A DNA stretch of 64,000 bases from Mycetohabitans rhizoxinica HKI 454 (GCF_000198775.1 NC_014722.1:1057734-1121733); one strand, 5' to 3'; counted from the stretch's first letter, positions 28,703 through 41,624 are shown. The notes: generated by a model not told the origin, from the letters alone. A program made the numbers and translations.

Positions 28703-29494
28703 TCAGTGTCCTTTAAAACGGGGTTGACGTTTCTCGATGAACGCGCGCACGCCTTCCGCATAATCGTGCGACGCGCCAAGCTTGCGCTGCAGGTCGCGTT
28801 CAAGATCCAGCTGTATGTCCAAATCCAGCGTGGCGCCGCTGCGGATGGCCTGCCGGGTCGCGACGATCGCGGCGGTGGGCTGCTGCGCGAGTTCCGCGGC
28901 GAGTTTCCGCGCTTGTGGTAGAAGGGCCGCATCGTCGACGACGCGCCAGATCAGGCCCCACGCTTCGGCCTTCTCCGCGCTGAGTTTCTCGCCAGTGAGC
29001 GACAGTCCCAGCGCGCGGGCGATACCGACTCGTCGTGGCAGCGTCCACGTGCCGCCAGTGTCCGGTACCAGCCCAATCTTCACGAAAGCCTGGATGAAAC
29101 GGCTCGAACGCGCGGCAAGTGTGATGTCGCATGCCAACGCCAGGTTTGCGCCAGCGCCTGCTGCTGTGCCGTTGACCGCTGCGGTCACCGGCAGCGGCAG
29201 CTGCTGCAGCCGCCGCACGAGTGCATTGAAGTTTTGATCGATCAACTCGCCCAGGTCGGTTTCATGGCCAGGCGTGAAGTCGAGGTCCGCGAGGTCCTGG
29301 CCCGCGCAAAATGCCTTTCCTGCGCCTGTCAGTACCAGCGCCCGGGCACCCGCACGCTGCACTTCATCCAGCGCCGCGCGCAACTCGGCATGCATCGCGC
29401 GGGTGAAGCTGTTGAGCTTATCCGGGCGGTTCAGCGTAATGGTTGCGACGTGAGCGGCTGCGTCGATGTCGAGCAGAATTGACGTGTAGGTCAT
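28703..29494 (-). CDS. paaG: 2-(1,2-epoxy-1,2-dihydrophenyl)acetyl-CoA isomerase PaaG
   Basis: PaaG isomerises ring-1,2-epoxyphenylacetyl-CoA to the oxepin form in the paa pathway. The 263-residue crotonase-fold protein contains the oxyanion-hole segment GKAFCAGQDLADLDFTPG and NGTAAGAGANLALACDITLA, with FVKIGLVPDTGGTWTLPR carrying the acidic residue typical of PaaG. The start MTYTSILLDID follows a GGGAACTCCC-type region; 67 upstream codons of open frame are not protein-like. Confidence 0.92.
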   Translation of the reverse strand: MTYTSILLDIDAAAHVATITLNRPDKLNSFTRAMHAELRAALDEVQRAGARALVLTGAGKAFCAGQDLADLDFTPGHETDLGELIDQNFNALVRRLQQLPLPVTAAVNGTAAGAGANLALACDITLAARSSRFIQAFVKIGLVPDTGGTWTLPRRVGIARALGLSLTGEKLSAEKAEAWGLIWRVVDDAALLPQARKLAAELAQQPTAAIVATRQAIRSGATLDLDIQLDLERDLQRKLGASHDYAEGVRAFIEKRQPRFKGH

Positions 29495-29540
29495 GGGAGT
29501 TCCCTCCTGCCTAGGCAAAATGGAGTGCGCGAGGCCGACT

Positions 29541-30743
29541 TCAAACGCGCTCGATGGCCAATGCAATGCCCTGTCCGACTCCAATGCACATCGTGCATAA
29601 TGCATAGTGGCCGCCGTTGCGGTGCAACTGGTACATTGCGGCCGTGACCAGCCGCGCGCCGGATGCGCCAAGCGGGTGGCCGAGCGCGATCGCACCGCCG
29701 TTCGGGTTCACGCGCGGGTCGTCATCGTCGATGCCCAGCAGCCGCAGCACGGCCAGGCCTTGTGCAGCGAATGCTTCGTTTAACTCGATGACGTCGAACT
29801 GCTCGAGCGTCATGTTCAATTGCCGCAGCAGCTTGCGTGTCGCGGGCGCCGGTCCGATGCCCATCACGCGTGGCTCGACTCCCGCCGTTGCCATGCCGAG
29901 CACGCGCGCCTTCGGCGTAAGCCCGTGCGTGCGTGCGGCTGCTTCGCTGGCGATTAGCAGCGCACATGCGCCATCGTTGATGCCGGACGCATTGCCGGCG
30001 GTGACGGTACCGCCTGGGCGTACCACACCGACGAGCTTGGCTAGTGCGTCCATCGACGTTTCGCGCGGATGCTCGTCGTGCTGCACCACGATCGCATCGC
30101 CGTTGCGGGACGGCACGGTGACCGGCACGATCTCGGCAGCCAGCACGCCGTCACGTTGCGCACGGGCGGCCTTTTGCTGGCTGCGTAACGCGAATGCGTC
30201 TTGGTCGGCACGGCTTACGTTATAGTCGGCCGCGACGTTTTCGGCGGTCTGCGGCATCGAATCGATACCGTACTGCTGTTTCATCAGCCGGTTCACGAAA
30301 CGCCAGCCAATCGTCGTATCGAAGACTTCGGTCTGGCGCGAGAACGCGGTGCTGGCCTTGCCCATCACGAACGGCGCGCGCGTCATGCTCTCGACACCGC
30401 CGGCCAGCATCAGTGACGCGTCACCTGCGCGGATCGCCCGCGCCGCGGTGCCGATCGCATCCATGCCCGAGCCGCATAGCCGGTTTACCGTGGCGCCCGG
30501 CACGTCAACGGGCAGGCCGGCGAGCAGCGCGGCCATCCGGGCGACGTTGCGATTATCTTCGCCGGCCTGATTCGCGCAACCGTAGATCACGTCGTTGACT
30601 GCCGCCCAGTCCATTGACGGATAACGCTCGAGCAGCGCCTTGATCGGGATCGCGCCAAGGTCATCTGCGCGAACGTCTTTTAGCGCGCCGCCATAGCGGC
30701 CAAACGGCGTGCGGACTGCATCACAGATAAAAGCTTCGGTCAT
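29541..30743 (-). CDS. Acetyl-CoA acyltransferase, 3-oxoadipyl-CoA thiolase type
   Basis: This thiolase probably cleaves 3-oxoadipyl-CoA, and/or the dehydro-derivative in the paa pathway, into acetyl-CoA and succinyl-CoA (the PaaJ or PcaF role). The 400-residue protein has the acyl-binding cysteine C90 in TVNRLCGSGMDAI, IALGHPLGASGARL with the catalytic histidine, and CTMCIGVGQGIAL with the second cysteine. The N-terminus FICDAVRTPFGRYGGAL matches the oxoadipyl subgroup. It sits between paaN and paaG in the same orientation. PaaJ and PcaF cannot be separated by eye. Confidence 0.9.
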   Translation of the reverse strand: MTEAFICDAVRTPFGRYGGALKDVRADDLGAIPIKALLERYPSMDWAAVNDVIYGCANQAGEDNRNVARMAALLAGLPVDVPGATVNRLCGSGMDAIGTAARAIRAGDASLMLAGGVESMTRAPFVMGKASTAFSRQTEVFDTTIGWRFVNRLMKQQYGIDSMPQTAENVAADYNVSRADQDAFALRSQQKAARAQRDGVLAAEIVPVTVPSRNGDAIVVQHDEHPRETSMDALAKLVGVVRPGGTVTAGNASGINDGACALLIASEAAARTHGLTPKARVLGMATAGVEPRVMGIGPAPATRKLLRQLNMTLEQFDVIELNEAFAAQGLAVLRLLGIDDDDPRVNPNGGAIALGHPLGASGARLVTAAMYQLHRNGGHYALCTMCIGVGQGIALAIERV

Positions 30744-30810
30744 GGTGCCATTCGCCTACGCTTGTCGAGTTCGTTTTCGTCGGTGCGGAGCAATGCCGAG
30801 GTGGCGCCGG

Positions 30811-32490
30811 TCAGCCGCGCGGTGCTACGTGCGCGCGGCTTTGCACGACGCGGAAGCGGTTCGCCACAAACGCGGCGTCGGTCAGCGTCGCATTGGCCGC
30901 TGGGTTCGCACCGGTGCCATGGAAGTCCGAGAACGCCGCGGACTGGTTCACGAACACGCCGCCGGTCAAGTTCAGCGACAGCGCGACGCCGCCTTTGATC
31001 GCCGCTTCGTGCGCGGCTTGCTGCACTGCCTCGTCACCACTGTATACAGATAGGGTCAGCGCGCCGTGCTGCGCGGCAATCGAGCCGGCCAGCGCCAGCG
31101 ATTGCGCGGTGGAATCCGTCGCGATGACGAATGCGATCGGGCCGAACCATTCCTGCGTGAATCGGTTCTGGTCGGTGGCCGCATCCAGCTTGACCAGCAG
31201 CGGCGTGTGCACGCGTGCATGCTCGAACGCGGGATGCACGAGCGGTTGGCTGTCCAGTAACACGCTACCGAGCGCGCGCGCGCGCTCGATACGCTGCACC
31301 ACGGCGTCGTTTTGGATGGCCCCGATCAATTCGACCGCCTTGGCTGAATCCGACGTCAGTTTTTGGACGGCCTCGGCGATTGCTTGGCCGACTTCGTCAA
31401 AGCTAAGCGTACCGTCGGCGGTGCGGATGCCGTTGCGCGGCACATAGATGTTTTGTGGTGCGGTACACATCTGGCCCGAGTACAGCGCCAGCGAGAATGC
31501 GATATTGCGTGCGGCCGCCTTGATGTCGTCGACCGAGTCGATGACGATCTGGTTCACGCCCGCCTTCTCGGTATACACGTGGGCCTGGGTCGCGTTGCGC
31601 TCGAGCCAATTGCCGTTGTGCGTGCTACCCGTGAAATCGATCAGTCGAACATCGGGGCGCGTGGCGAGCTGCTGCACGAGCGTGCCGTCATCCGGATCCG
31701 TTGCCAATAGCGTAACGACGTTCGGATCGAAGCCGGCCTCGCGCAGCACGTCGCGCGCGATACGCACGGTGATCGCCAGTGGCAGGATCGCGCCAGGATG
31801 TGGCTTGACGACCACCGCGTTGCCGGTCGCAAGATCAGCAAACAGTCCCGGATAACTGTTCCATGTCGGAAAGGTACAACAGCCAAGCACCAGGCCGATG
31901 CCGCGCGGCACGATCGTAAAGTGCTTTTCCATTGCCAGCGGCGGGTTCTTGCCTTGGGGCTTTTCCCAGTAAGCTTGGGCCGGGATGCGCCGCAACTGAT
32001 CCCATGCACATGCGATGGCCTCGAGCGCGCGGTCCTGCGCATGCGGCCCGCCGGCCTGGAACGCCATCATGAATGCCTGCCCGGTCGTATGCATCACGCT
32101 GTAGGCGATCTCGAAGCTTGCCCGGTTCAGCCGCTGCAGGATCTCCAGGCTCACCCCAATCCACGCGTCGCGGCCCGCGCGCTGCCATGGTTGCTGCGCG
32201 CGCGCCACGGCAGCGAACAGCGGGTCCGGCTCGGCCTTCGGATAGCGCACGCCCAAAGCGAAGCCGAACGGCGAGTGCTCCTGGCCTACCAGTCCATTAC
32301 TGGGTTGATCCAAATCGAACGTTTGGTTCAAAAGCGCTTTGAACGATTGCTCACCGTCCGCGTTCGCCGTTTCCCCGTACACCTTGGGGCTGGGCATCTC
32401 GGGGAACGGACTCCAGTAGCCGCGCGTTTCCTGTGCCTGAAGTGCCTGTGTCAACGTCGATTCATGTTTAGCAAACAATGGATGTGTCAT
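30811..32490 (-). CDS. paaN: Phenylacetic acid degradation protein PaaN (aldehyde dehydrogenase family)
   Basis: PaaN is the aldehyde dehydrogenase component that oxidises the semialdehyde formed when the oxepin-CoA ring is opened. The 559-residue protein has the ALDH nucleotide-binding segment NAVVVKPHPGAILPLAI, the DFTGSTHNGNWLE loop and the catalytic cysteine C342 in YSGQMCTAPQN. It lacks the C-terminal MaoC-type hydratase domain of bifunctional PaaZ, so ring hydrolysis must come from another protein. It is first in the minus-strand paa block. A palindromic PaaR-like site lies 40 bases upstream of its start. Confidence 0.9.
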   Translation of the reverse strand: MTHPLFAKHESTLTQALQAQETRGYWSPFPEMPSPKVYGETANADGEQSFKALLNQTFDLDQPSNGLVGQEHSPFGFALGVRYPKAEPDPLFAAVARAQQPWQRAGRDAWIGVSLEILQRLNRASFEIAYSVMHTTGQAFMMAFQAGGPHAQDRALEAIACAWDQLRRIPAQAYWEKPQGKNPPLAMEKHFTIVPRGIGLVLGCCTFPTWNSYPGLFADLATGNAVVVKPHPGAILPLAITVRIARDVLREAGFDPNVVTLLATDPDDGTLVQQLATRPDVRLIDFTGSTHNGNWLERNATQAHVYTEKAGVNQIVIDSVDDIKAAARNIAFSLALYSGQMCTAPQNIYVPRNGIRTADGTLSFDEVGQAIAEAVQKLTSDSAKAVELIGAIQNDAVVQRIERARALGSVLLDSQPLVHPAFEHARVHTPLLVKLDAATDQNRFTQEWFGPIAFVIATDSTAQSLALAGSIAAQHGALTLSVYSGDEAVQQAAHEAAIKGGVALSLNLTGGVFVNQSAAFSDFHGTGANPAANATLTDAAFVANRFRVVQSRAHVAPRG

Positions 32491-32529
32491 GGCGGGTAGT
32501 CGGACAAGTGAGGCGGAGAGGGATAAATA

Positions 32530-32545
32530 AACCGACCGGTTGGTT
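32530..32545. promoter_or_regulatory. Candidate PaaR (TetR-type) operator between divergent paa units
   Basis: The 16-mer AACCGACCGGTTGGTT is an inverted repeat with one mismatch per half-site (AACCGACC against AACCAACC). It lies between the start of paaN (minus strand) and the enoyl-CoA hydratase start (plus strand). It resembles the ACCGACCGGTCGGT-like operators described for PaaR repressors of phenylacetate genes in Burkholderiales. One site could control both transcripts, with phenylacetyl-CoA as expected inducer. The regulator gene is not in the window. Confidence 0.6.
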
Positions 32546-32614
32546 GGAAAATGTTAGCATTCTTTTCGGGTTGCGCGGCGTTTTTTCGCGGTTCCCCTTG
32601 TCAGTGGAGAATTC

Positions 32615-33391
32615 ATGACATACGAAAACATTTTGGTCGACACAAGCGGACGGGTTGGGCTGATTACGCTGCACCGCCCGAAGGCGCTCAATGCACTGAA
32701 CGACGCACTGATGGACGAGTTGGGCACGGCGCTCAAGGCGTTCGACGACGATGAGCAGATCGGCGCGATCGTGGTGACGGGCAGCGAAAAGGCATTCGCC
32801 GCCGGCGCGGACATCGGAATGATGGCGAAGTACACCTATATGGATGTTTATAAAGGAAACTACATTACGCGCAACTGGGAGGCGGTACGTGCGGTGCGCA
32901 AACCGGTGATCGCCGCAGTGGCGGGCTTCGCGCTGGGCGGCGGGTGCGAACTGGCGATGATGTGCGACATTATCATCGCGGCGGACACCGCGCGGTTCGG
33001 CCTGCCGGAGGTCAAGCTTGGGGTCATGCCGGGCGCGGGTGGCACGCAGCGCCTGCCGCGCGCGATCTCCAAGGCCAAAGCGATGGACCTGTGCCTGACC
33101 GGGCGTTTCATGGATGCACACGAAGCGGAGCGCGCGGGACTGGTATCCCGCGTAGTCGGGGTGAATAAGTTTCTGGACGAGGCGCTCAGCACGGCGGCTG
33201 CGATTGCTGAATATTCGTTACCTTCGGTGATGATGATCAAGGAATCGATCAATCAGTCGTACGAGACCTTGCTGACCGAGGGCGTGCATTTCGAGCGCCG
33301 GCTGTTCCACTCGCTGTTTGCCACCGAGGATCAGAAGGAAGGGATGGCTGCGTTTGTCGAGAAGCGCAAGCCCGTCTTCAAGCATCGTTGA
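32615..33391 (+). CDS. Enoyl-CoA hydratase (crotonase family), probably of phenylacetate or fatty-acid catabolism
   Basis: It hydrates trans-2-enoyl-CoA to 3-hydroxyacyl-CoA. The 258-residue protein has [13 protein letters not shown] (oxyanion hole) and [18 protein letters not shown] plus [18 protein letters not shown], where both catalytic glutamates of true hydratases (GGCELA and LPEV) are present, unlike in PaaG. It is divergent from paaN and shares the PaaR-like site, so a PaaF role is plausible. General beta-oxidation use is equally possible. A GGAG-type ribosome site precedes the ATG. Confidence 0.88.
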   Translation: MTYENILVDTSGRVGLITLHRPKALNALNDALMDELGTALKAFDDDEQIGAIVVTGSEKAFAAGADIGMMAKYTYMDVYKGNYITRNWEAVRAVRKPVIAAVAGFALGGGCELAMMCDIIIAADTARFGLPEVKLGVMPGAGGTQRLPRAISKAKAMDLCLTGRFMDAHEAERAGLVSRVVGVNKFLDEALSTAAAIAEYSLPSVMMIKESINQSYETLLTEGVHFERRLFHSLFATEDQKEGMAAFVEKRKPVFKHR

Positions 33392-33627
33392 AAACAGGCT
33401 TGCGTTGGAGGTGGCGGGGCGCTAAAATCTTATTTTTCGCACGACGGACGCCGTTGCGCGAAAGTGGGGCGGGTGAGCGGAATTTTCTCGAAACCCCGTG
33501 GTGAAAAAAGTTTTAAAAACTTCTTGACGCCACGATGAGAAATCTTCATAATCTCGTTTCTCTGCTGCTGATGCAGCGACGCGACGCAGGGGCTGAAGCC
33601 GGGCAGGCTGAGGCACGGTGGGCGCGA

Positions 33628-33639
33628 TGCTCTTTAACA
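33628..33639 (+). promoter_or_regulatory. boxA antitermination element in the rrn leader
   Basis: TGCTCTTTAACA matches the bacterial boxA consensus bound by NusB/NusE as RNA. It lies about 80 bases after the -10 element and about 190 bases before 16S, as expected for rRNA antitermination. Confidence 0.8.
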
Positions 33640-33646
33640 AGTAACA

Positions 33647-33668
33647 GCCGATAAGTGTGGGTACTTGA
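33647..33668 (+). other. 5' arm of the 16S rRNA processing stem
   Basis: This 22-base segment is complementary to 35383-35404, just downstream of 16S, with only two G-U-type differences. Paired flanks around 16S are the classical RNase III substrate that frees the 16S precursor. Confidence 0.8.
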
Positions 33669-33830
33669 TGGTGAGGCGAGCTGGAGTCGGGGGTCAAAGC
33701 CGGGCTGTGGCAAAGCGAAGGAATAATCAAGTCTCATACGAAATGAAGGTAGGTTTTGAGAGATCGAAACTTGTCAACGTTTTGAGTTGAGCGACAGGGT
33801 CCTTCGGGGCCCGAACAAGTAACAGGTTTG

Positions 33831-35362
<1,532 letters not shown>

Positions 35363-35382
35363 GGAGCGAAAGCGCCTCCAAT

Positions 35383-35404
35383 TCAAGTACTCACGCTTAT
35401 CGGC
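35383..35404 (+). other. 3' arm of the 16S rRNA processing stem
   Basis: Complementary to 33647-33668; together they bracket 16S as an RNase III site. Confidence 0.8.
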
Positions 35405-35429
35405 TGTGAAAGTCACAGGGACAGACGAA

Positions 35430-35506
35430 GGGTCTGTAGCTCAGTCGGTTAGAGCACCGTCTTGATAAGGCGGGGGTCGTTGGTTCGAATCCAACCAGAC
35501 CCACCA
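35430..35506 (+). tRNA. tRNA-Ile (GAT)
   Basis: The 77-base gene folds with acceptor GGGTCTG/CAGACCC, D-arm GCTC..GAGC, an anticodon loop TTGATAA giving anticodon GAT, and T-arm TTGGTTCGAATCCAA. CCA is encoded at 35504-35506. It lies in the 16S-23S spacer, as in most betaproteobacterial rrn operons. Confidence 0.97.
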
Positions 35507-35560
35507 CGCGAGTCTGGTGTGCGCTGAGCGCTGCGCGTGGCGCAGGCCCGAACCCAACAC

Positions 35561-35636
35561 GGGGGCATAGCTCAGCTGGGAGAGCACCTGCTTTGCAAGC
35601 AGGGGGTCGTCGGTTCGATCCCGTCTGCCTCCACCA
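35561..35636 (+). tRNA. tRNA-Ala (TGC)
   Basis: The 76-base gene has acceptor GGGGGCA paired with TGCCTCC (one G-U), D-arm GCTC..GAGC, an anticodon loop TTTGCAA with anticodon TGC, and T-arm CGGTTCGATCCCG. CCA is encoded at 35634-35636. It follows tRNA-Ile in the spacer. Confidence 0.97.
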
Positions 35637-35714
35637 CTGCTCAATCGCGAGCGCTCCAGTAGCGCGAGCGCTGGCGATTGACCCGTGGGTCAAGCAGTGC
35701 AGTATGGCTGTGAC

Positions 35715-35726
35715 GTTCTTTAACAA
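35715..35726 (+). promoter_or_regulatory. boxA element upstream of 23S rRNA
   Basis: GTTCTTTAACAA in the tRNA-Ala to 23S spacer repeats the boxA core seen in the 16S leader and would renew the antitermination complex before 23S. Confidence 0.65.
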
Positions 35727-35885
35727 TCTGGAAGAAGAAGCAGTAATGTCTATTGGAGGCGTCTTGAGATGGGCGCGTCCGATAGACGGGTAGTGATTGT
35801 AAGTATTGTTTTGAGTGATCTGAGAAGACGCTTGGAAGATACGGCACAACGCGAAAACTCAGCCTATAGCGGGTGCGTTGCAAGA

Positions 35886-35898
35886 CGGACTTGTTATA

Positions 35899-35907
<9 letters not shown>
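35886..35907 (+). other. 5' arm of the 23S rRNA processing stem
   Basis: This segment is largely complementary to 38775-38796 at the 3' end of 23S; the pairing covers the mature termini and their flanks, as in known RNase III stems. Confidence 0.7.
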
Positions 35908-38783
<2,876 letters not shown>

Positions 38784-38883
38784 TATAACTGGTCCGTTTT
38801 ACCGTTGTGCCACCCCCCACTCCTACCCATTGCTTCCTATTCCAGATTGGCTGGCGCGCCCCGTGCGCGACAGCACCCCCTTT

Positions 38884-38999
38884 TGCCTGATGACCATAGC
38901 GAGTCGGTCCCACCCCTGCCCATCCCGAACAGGACCGTGAAACGACTCCACGCCGATGATAGTGCGGATTGCCCGTGTGAAAGTAGGTAATCGTCAGGC
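38884..38999 (+). rRNA. rrf: 5S ribosomal RNA
   Basis: About 116 bases from TGCCTGATGACCATAGCGAG to GTCAGGC, whose ends pair to form helix I. The CCCATCCCGAACAGG loop and GTGAAAGTAGG segment are typical of 5S. It completes the 16S-Ile-Ala-23S-5S operon. Confidence 0.95.
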
Positions 39000-39016
39000 T
39001 CCCCCTTTCCCCTCCC

Positions 39017-39043
39017 ACGCCCGCTTCGACCCGAAGCGGGCGT
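39017..39043 (+). terminator. Terminator hairpin of the rRNA operon
   Basis: A perfect 11-bp stem (39017-39027 with 39033-39043) and 5-base loop lie 17 bases after 5S, followed by a short T-containing stretch. Position and stability suit rrn termination, although the T-tract is weak. Confidence 0.75.
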
Positions 39044-39300
39044 GATGCTTTGGGGCGCCCCCCTTGTGCCTTGCCCTCAGCACGTCGGCTCCCCGTGCTC
39101 ACGGTCAGCCCCCGGCAATGTCCCTTTGAACCTCACCCCTGGCGGCCAATCGCCGTCAACCCGGCATGAGGCTGTTTGACCGGCACGCGCTCGAGCGCAA
39201 CCACGCCTGGGCAAGCTTGACCCAATAGGGTGCGCCTACCCCCAGCACCTCGTGAAGCATCGATAGTTGGGTTGACCTTACCCCGCCGAGTTCTCTTGCT
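39044..39300. other. Non-coding or degraded DNA after the rRNA operon
   Basis: About 250 bases between the rrn terminator and the IS3 remnant. Frames beyond the orfA stop on the minus strand have no recognisable transposase content. This is the left edge of the accessory island. Confidence 0.35.
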
Positions 39301-39304
39301 CCAA

Positions 39305-39478
39305 CTACCGCATGCGCCGCGCTTGCGATGCATCCATCCCGCCGTAGCGGCTTCGCCCGTTGTAGAACACCGCGTCCGAAATGCGGTGTTTGCGGCACAC
39401 ATCTGCCACCGTCATTCCGACCTCGACTTCCTTCAACACGCCGATGATTGGCTCTTCGCTGAACCGCCACTGCTGCAT
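39305..39478 (-). pseudogene. IS3-family transposase OrfA, truncated by an in-frame stop
   Basis: The frame reads MQQWRFSEEPIIGVLKEVEV and then VADVCRKHRISDAVFYNG and SRYGGMDASQARRMR before TAG. This is the helix-turn-helix start of IS3-family (COG2963-type) OrfA. Intact copies continue with a leucine-zipper beginning LEEEN, and here LEQEN follows directly after the stop, so the TAG is probably a nonsense mutation. Its ribosome site (AGGAG) is preserved. No OrfB is visible. An inverted repeat (CCACT..AGTGG) near 39506 may be the element's left end. Confidence 0.75.
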
Positions 39479-39539
39479 GAGACGGTTTCTCCTGCGACCT
39501 TGCCACTAACTTTACAGTGGGATACTCCCGTGGGGAAAG

Positions 39540-39700
39540 GTCGCCGGCGCAACGTCGCATCATGGTCGCTGATTTTATGCAGAAAATCGAACGCCTCAGG
39601 CTGGGCCAGTTGCTCGGCTTCGCCGACGCTCCAAGTGAAGGCTTCCCACGACATGACCGATTCGATCGCCTTGAACGCGTCGGCGCATCGGGATGAGGGA
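39540..39700 (-). pseudogene. Fragment resembling a Tn3-family transposase
   Basis: The minus-strand frame reads AFKAIESVMSWEAFTWSV, then GEAEQLAQPEAFDFLHKI and ATLRR. These phrases match my memory of an internal region of Tn3-type transposases, where a segment like FDFLHRIGEGYATLRRY occurs. The similarity ends abruptly near 39550, next to the IS3 element end, suggesting that IS3 inserted into or beside it. Both sides are truncated. Family assignment is tentative. Confidence 0.45.
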
Positions 39701-39899
39701 TGTGCATGACCGGCATACTAACATTAAAGGGCCATATCCTATGCAGCGGTACAGTTTAGCCTATGCGCGTACCGTCTTCCCGTGTGTTGAAACCGACGAA
39801 CGGGCCAGCTCGCTTGATGTGAATCGGGTTTGAGCCGGTGGGGGAGTAACTCTCCATTGGCGTGGGTGCCAAGCGTAGCGTATCCATGAGGAGCGGAAA
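39701..39899. other. AT-rich upstream region of the effector-like gene at 39900
   Basis: About 200 bases. ATGAGGAGCGGAAA directly precedes the ATG at 39900 and contains a GAGGAG ribosome site. No regulatory motif was recognised. Confidence 0.35.
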
Positions 39900-40796
39900 A
39901 TGAAAACAAGCGTCGTTCAACAGTACGCAATGCGTCAATCCTCGCGCCGGTCGAGTAGGCAGCCGTCCGAGAGGGGGGATGAGTCAACGCCAGCATTTGA
40001 CCTAGCGCCAGTTCAAGCCGCGTTGGCTAGGCTTTCGCCTGCTTCGCAAACGAGCCACGAGGGTGAATGGATTCCGTATCAACAATTGGCAGAGGTTTTT
40101 CAAGAGGGGGGATATTGTTTATGGTCTGGATGCGCCGAGAAGCGTGCATTGGACACGTTAAAGCAAGCCGGGTTTAGTAATTTGGACCAAGGCAGCGGCG
40201 GCACGCAAAAGCGGGAAGCGCTGCCGCCTAAAAAAATTCTGATTCAAAATGATTTGACAAATGCGGTATGGGACCCGCTGGATAAGCCCTACGTTTACCA
40301 GTCCGACAAGCGCATCAAAAAGGCATTATCCGATGCCCAGCGGGGTATTGCATTCAAGACATTTTTGTCACGCCACGCCCGCTACAATGTTGCCAGCGAA
40401 GTGTCGCCAAGCCAACAGCTAACGTTAGAGGCGAGTAAGGCGTTATGGAAGAAAACCAGTAAGGCGGGGCTTGAATACCAGTTGCTGGTCAGGCAAAAAA
40501 ACATTCATTTTATTGTGGACGGTATTGATGAAAACCTCAGTGCGGTAGCAGGCAAGATAGGGCATGGAACCAGTATTACGTCTAGTGAACTAAGATGGTT
40601 GTATCGGCATCAAAAAACCGAGCAGGTCAAGCAATATGTGCGGTTTTGGAAGGAGGACAGAGAAGTCCCGCACGATGAGATCTTCAGCCAGAAAAAATGG
40701 CGGTTTGGCCCCGATTATGAGCAAATGTACCGGCCCAAGCAAAGTTACTGGCATGCTAGCTGGTTGACCAGCGCTCGCCCACCCAGGCCAAAGTGA
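39900..40796 (+). CDS. Protein of unknown function, candidate secreted effector or toxin
   Basis: I do not recognise this 298-residue protein. Its first 30 residues are Ser-, Arg- and Gln-rich (MRQSSRRSSRQPSERG), polar and probably disordered, as in many type III or type IV effector N-termini. The rest appears globular. Residues about 192-240 (EYQLLVRQKNIHFIVDGI, then GTSITSSELRWLYRH) form a compact block that I would test as the catalytic or conserved core, and the C-terminus is rich in Trp, Tyr and Lys. No signal peptide or membrane span is present. Its DNA is AT-richer than the core genes, with transposase remnants on both sides. Confidence 0.65.
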   Translation: MKTSVVQQYAMRQSSRRSSRQPSERGDESTPAFDLAPVQAALARLSPASQTSHEGEWIPYQQLAEVFQEGGYCLWSGCAEKRALDTLKQAGFSNLDQGSGGTQKREALPPKKILIQNDLTNAVWDPLDKPYVYQSDKRIKKALSDAQRGIAFKTFLSRHARYNVASEVSPSQQLTLEASKALWKKTSKAGLEYQLLVRQKNIHFIVDGIDENLSAVAGKIGHGTSITSSELRWLYRHQKTEQVKQYVRFWKEDREVPHDEIFSQKKWRFGPDYEQMYRPKQSYWHASWLTSARPPRPK

Positions 40797-41364
40797 GCCG
40801 TCGCCGATCCGCCCTCATTGGAATCGTTAAAGTCAAGGGTGAAAAAATGCCGGTAGGCCGGCCTCATTACGGGGTAAACGTATCTTTCGTGCAATTTATG
40901 GCGGTTTGACCATAAAAATCTTTATAGAACAACAGTTTAAGCATCCTTCAATTGCGCGCAAGCCGTGACGCTGCCAAGATCTATTGCGAGCGCCTCGTCA
41001 AGTTATTACCGCCAGATTTCGCACGATTCGAGCGATTAACCCGAGGAGGGCGCGCACTTTACTGCTGCCACAGCGGCCCCCTGTGCCGACGACAGGCACT
41101 GGCATCTCGACCCGATCTTCGGCACGCATTCTCGCTGTCCTTGCACGCGTCGGATAGAGGGAAACGATCAGCACGATGGTGCCATCAAACCTTTCACCTT
41201 TAGGTGTCCACTCGCGACCAATGACGTTTGGAGCTTTGTCTTCGTGACTGTTGTCATGGTTTGTCTTAACAGAAATGCATGTCGGCGATCGAGCACCGGC
41301 TTTTTCACGTTGTGTTGTGTATGAGATCCGGTCAGTTCGCGGGCTAAAGAAGACAGAATCGCTC
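40797..41364. other. Gene-poor stretch in the accessory island
   Basis: About 570 bases with no supported gene. An 83-codon frame at 40952-41203 has no recognisable content. Scattered fragments suggest decayed mobile DNA. Confidence 0.35.
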
Positions 41365-41520
41365 TATCACGCTCATTGTTTTCCGGCGATGATCATCCGC
41401 TGCGCGGTTCGATGGTACGGTCGCTTCAACCTGAGCCTGCGCGACATTGGGGGACGACCCGTCAGTCGTGATATCGCAGTGGTCGCCGTGGCAAATGGGA
41501 CGGATATCCGCCGCGTTTGA
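41365..41520 (+). pseudogene. Remnant of an IS6-family transposase N-terminus
   Basis: The frame reads HCFPAMIIRCAVRWYGRFNLSL followed by RDI, closely resembling the FPxEIIxxAVxWYxRxxLSxRDxEE start of IS6-family transposases. After RDI the similarity is lost, and the DDE catalytic domain is absent. It is a short truncated remnant. Confidence 0.6.
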
Positions 41521-41624
41521 TGGTTTTGTGTTTTTGAACAGCTTATCATCTAAATCTGCCTGTTGATTCAAATGAATTTTTCAAGGAGGATGCGTATCAC
41601 GAGCTTGTTAAGAGGGGCAAGGCC

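Larger units (their letters stand above)
33392..33830 (+). promoter_or_regulatory. rRNA operon promoter and leader region
   Basis: A strong sigma70 promoter is visible: TTGACG at 33524-33529 and CATAAT at 33547-33552, with an ideal 17-bp spacer and AT-rich sequence upstream (33500-33522) that could act as an UP element. The leader holds a boxA antitermination site and the 5' arm of the 16S processing stem. No protein gene is seen between the hydratase stop and 16S. Confidence 0.75.
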
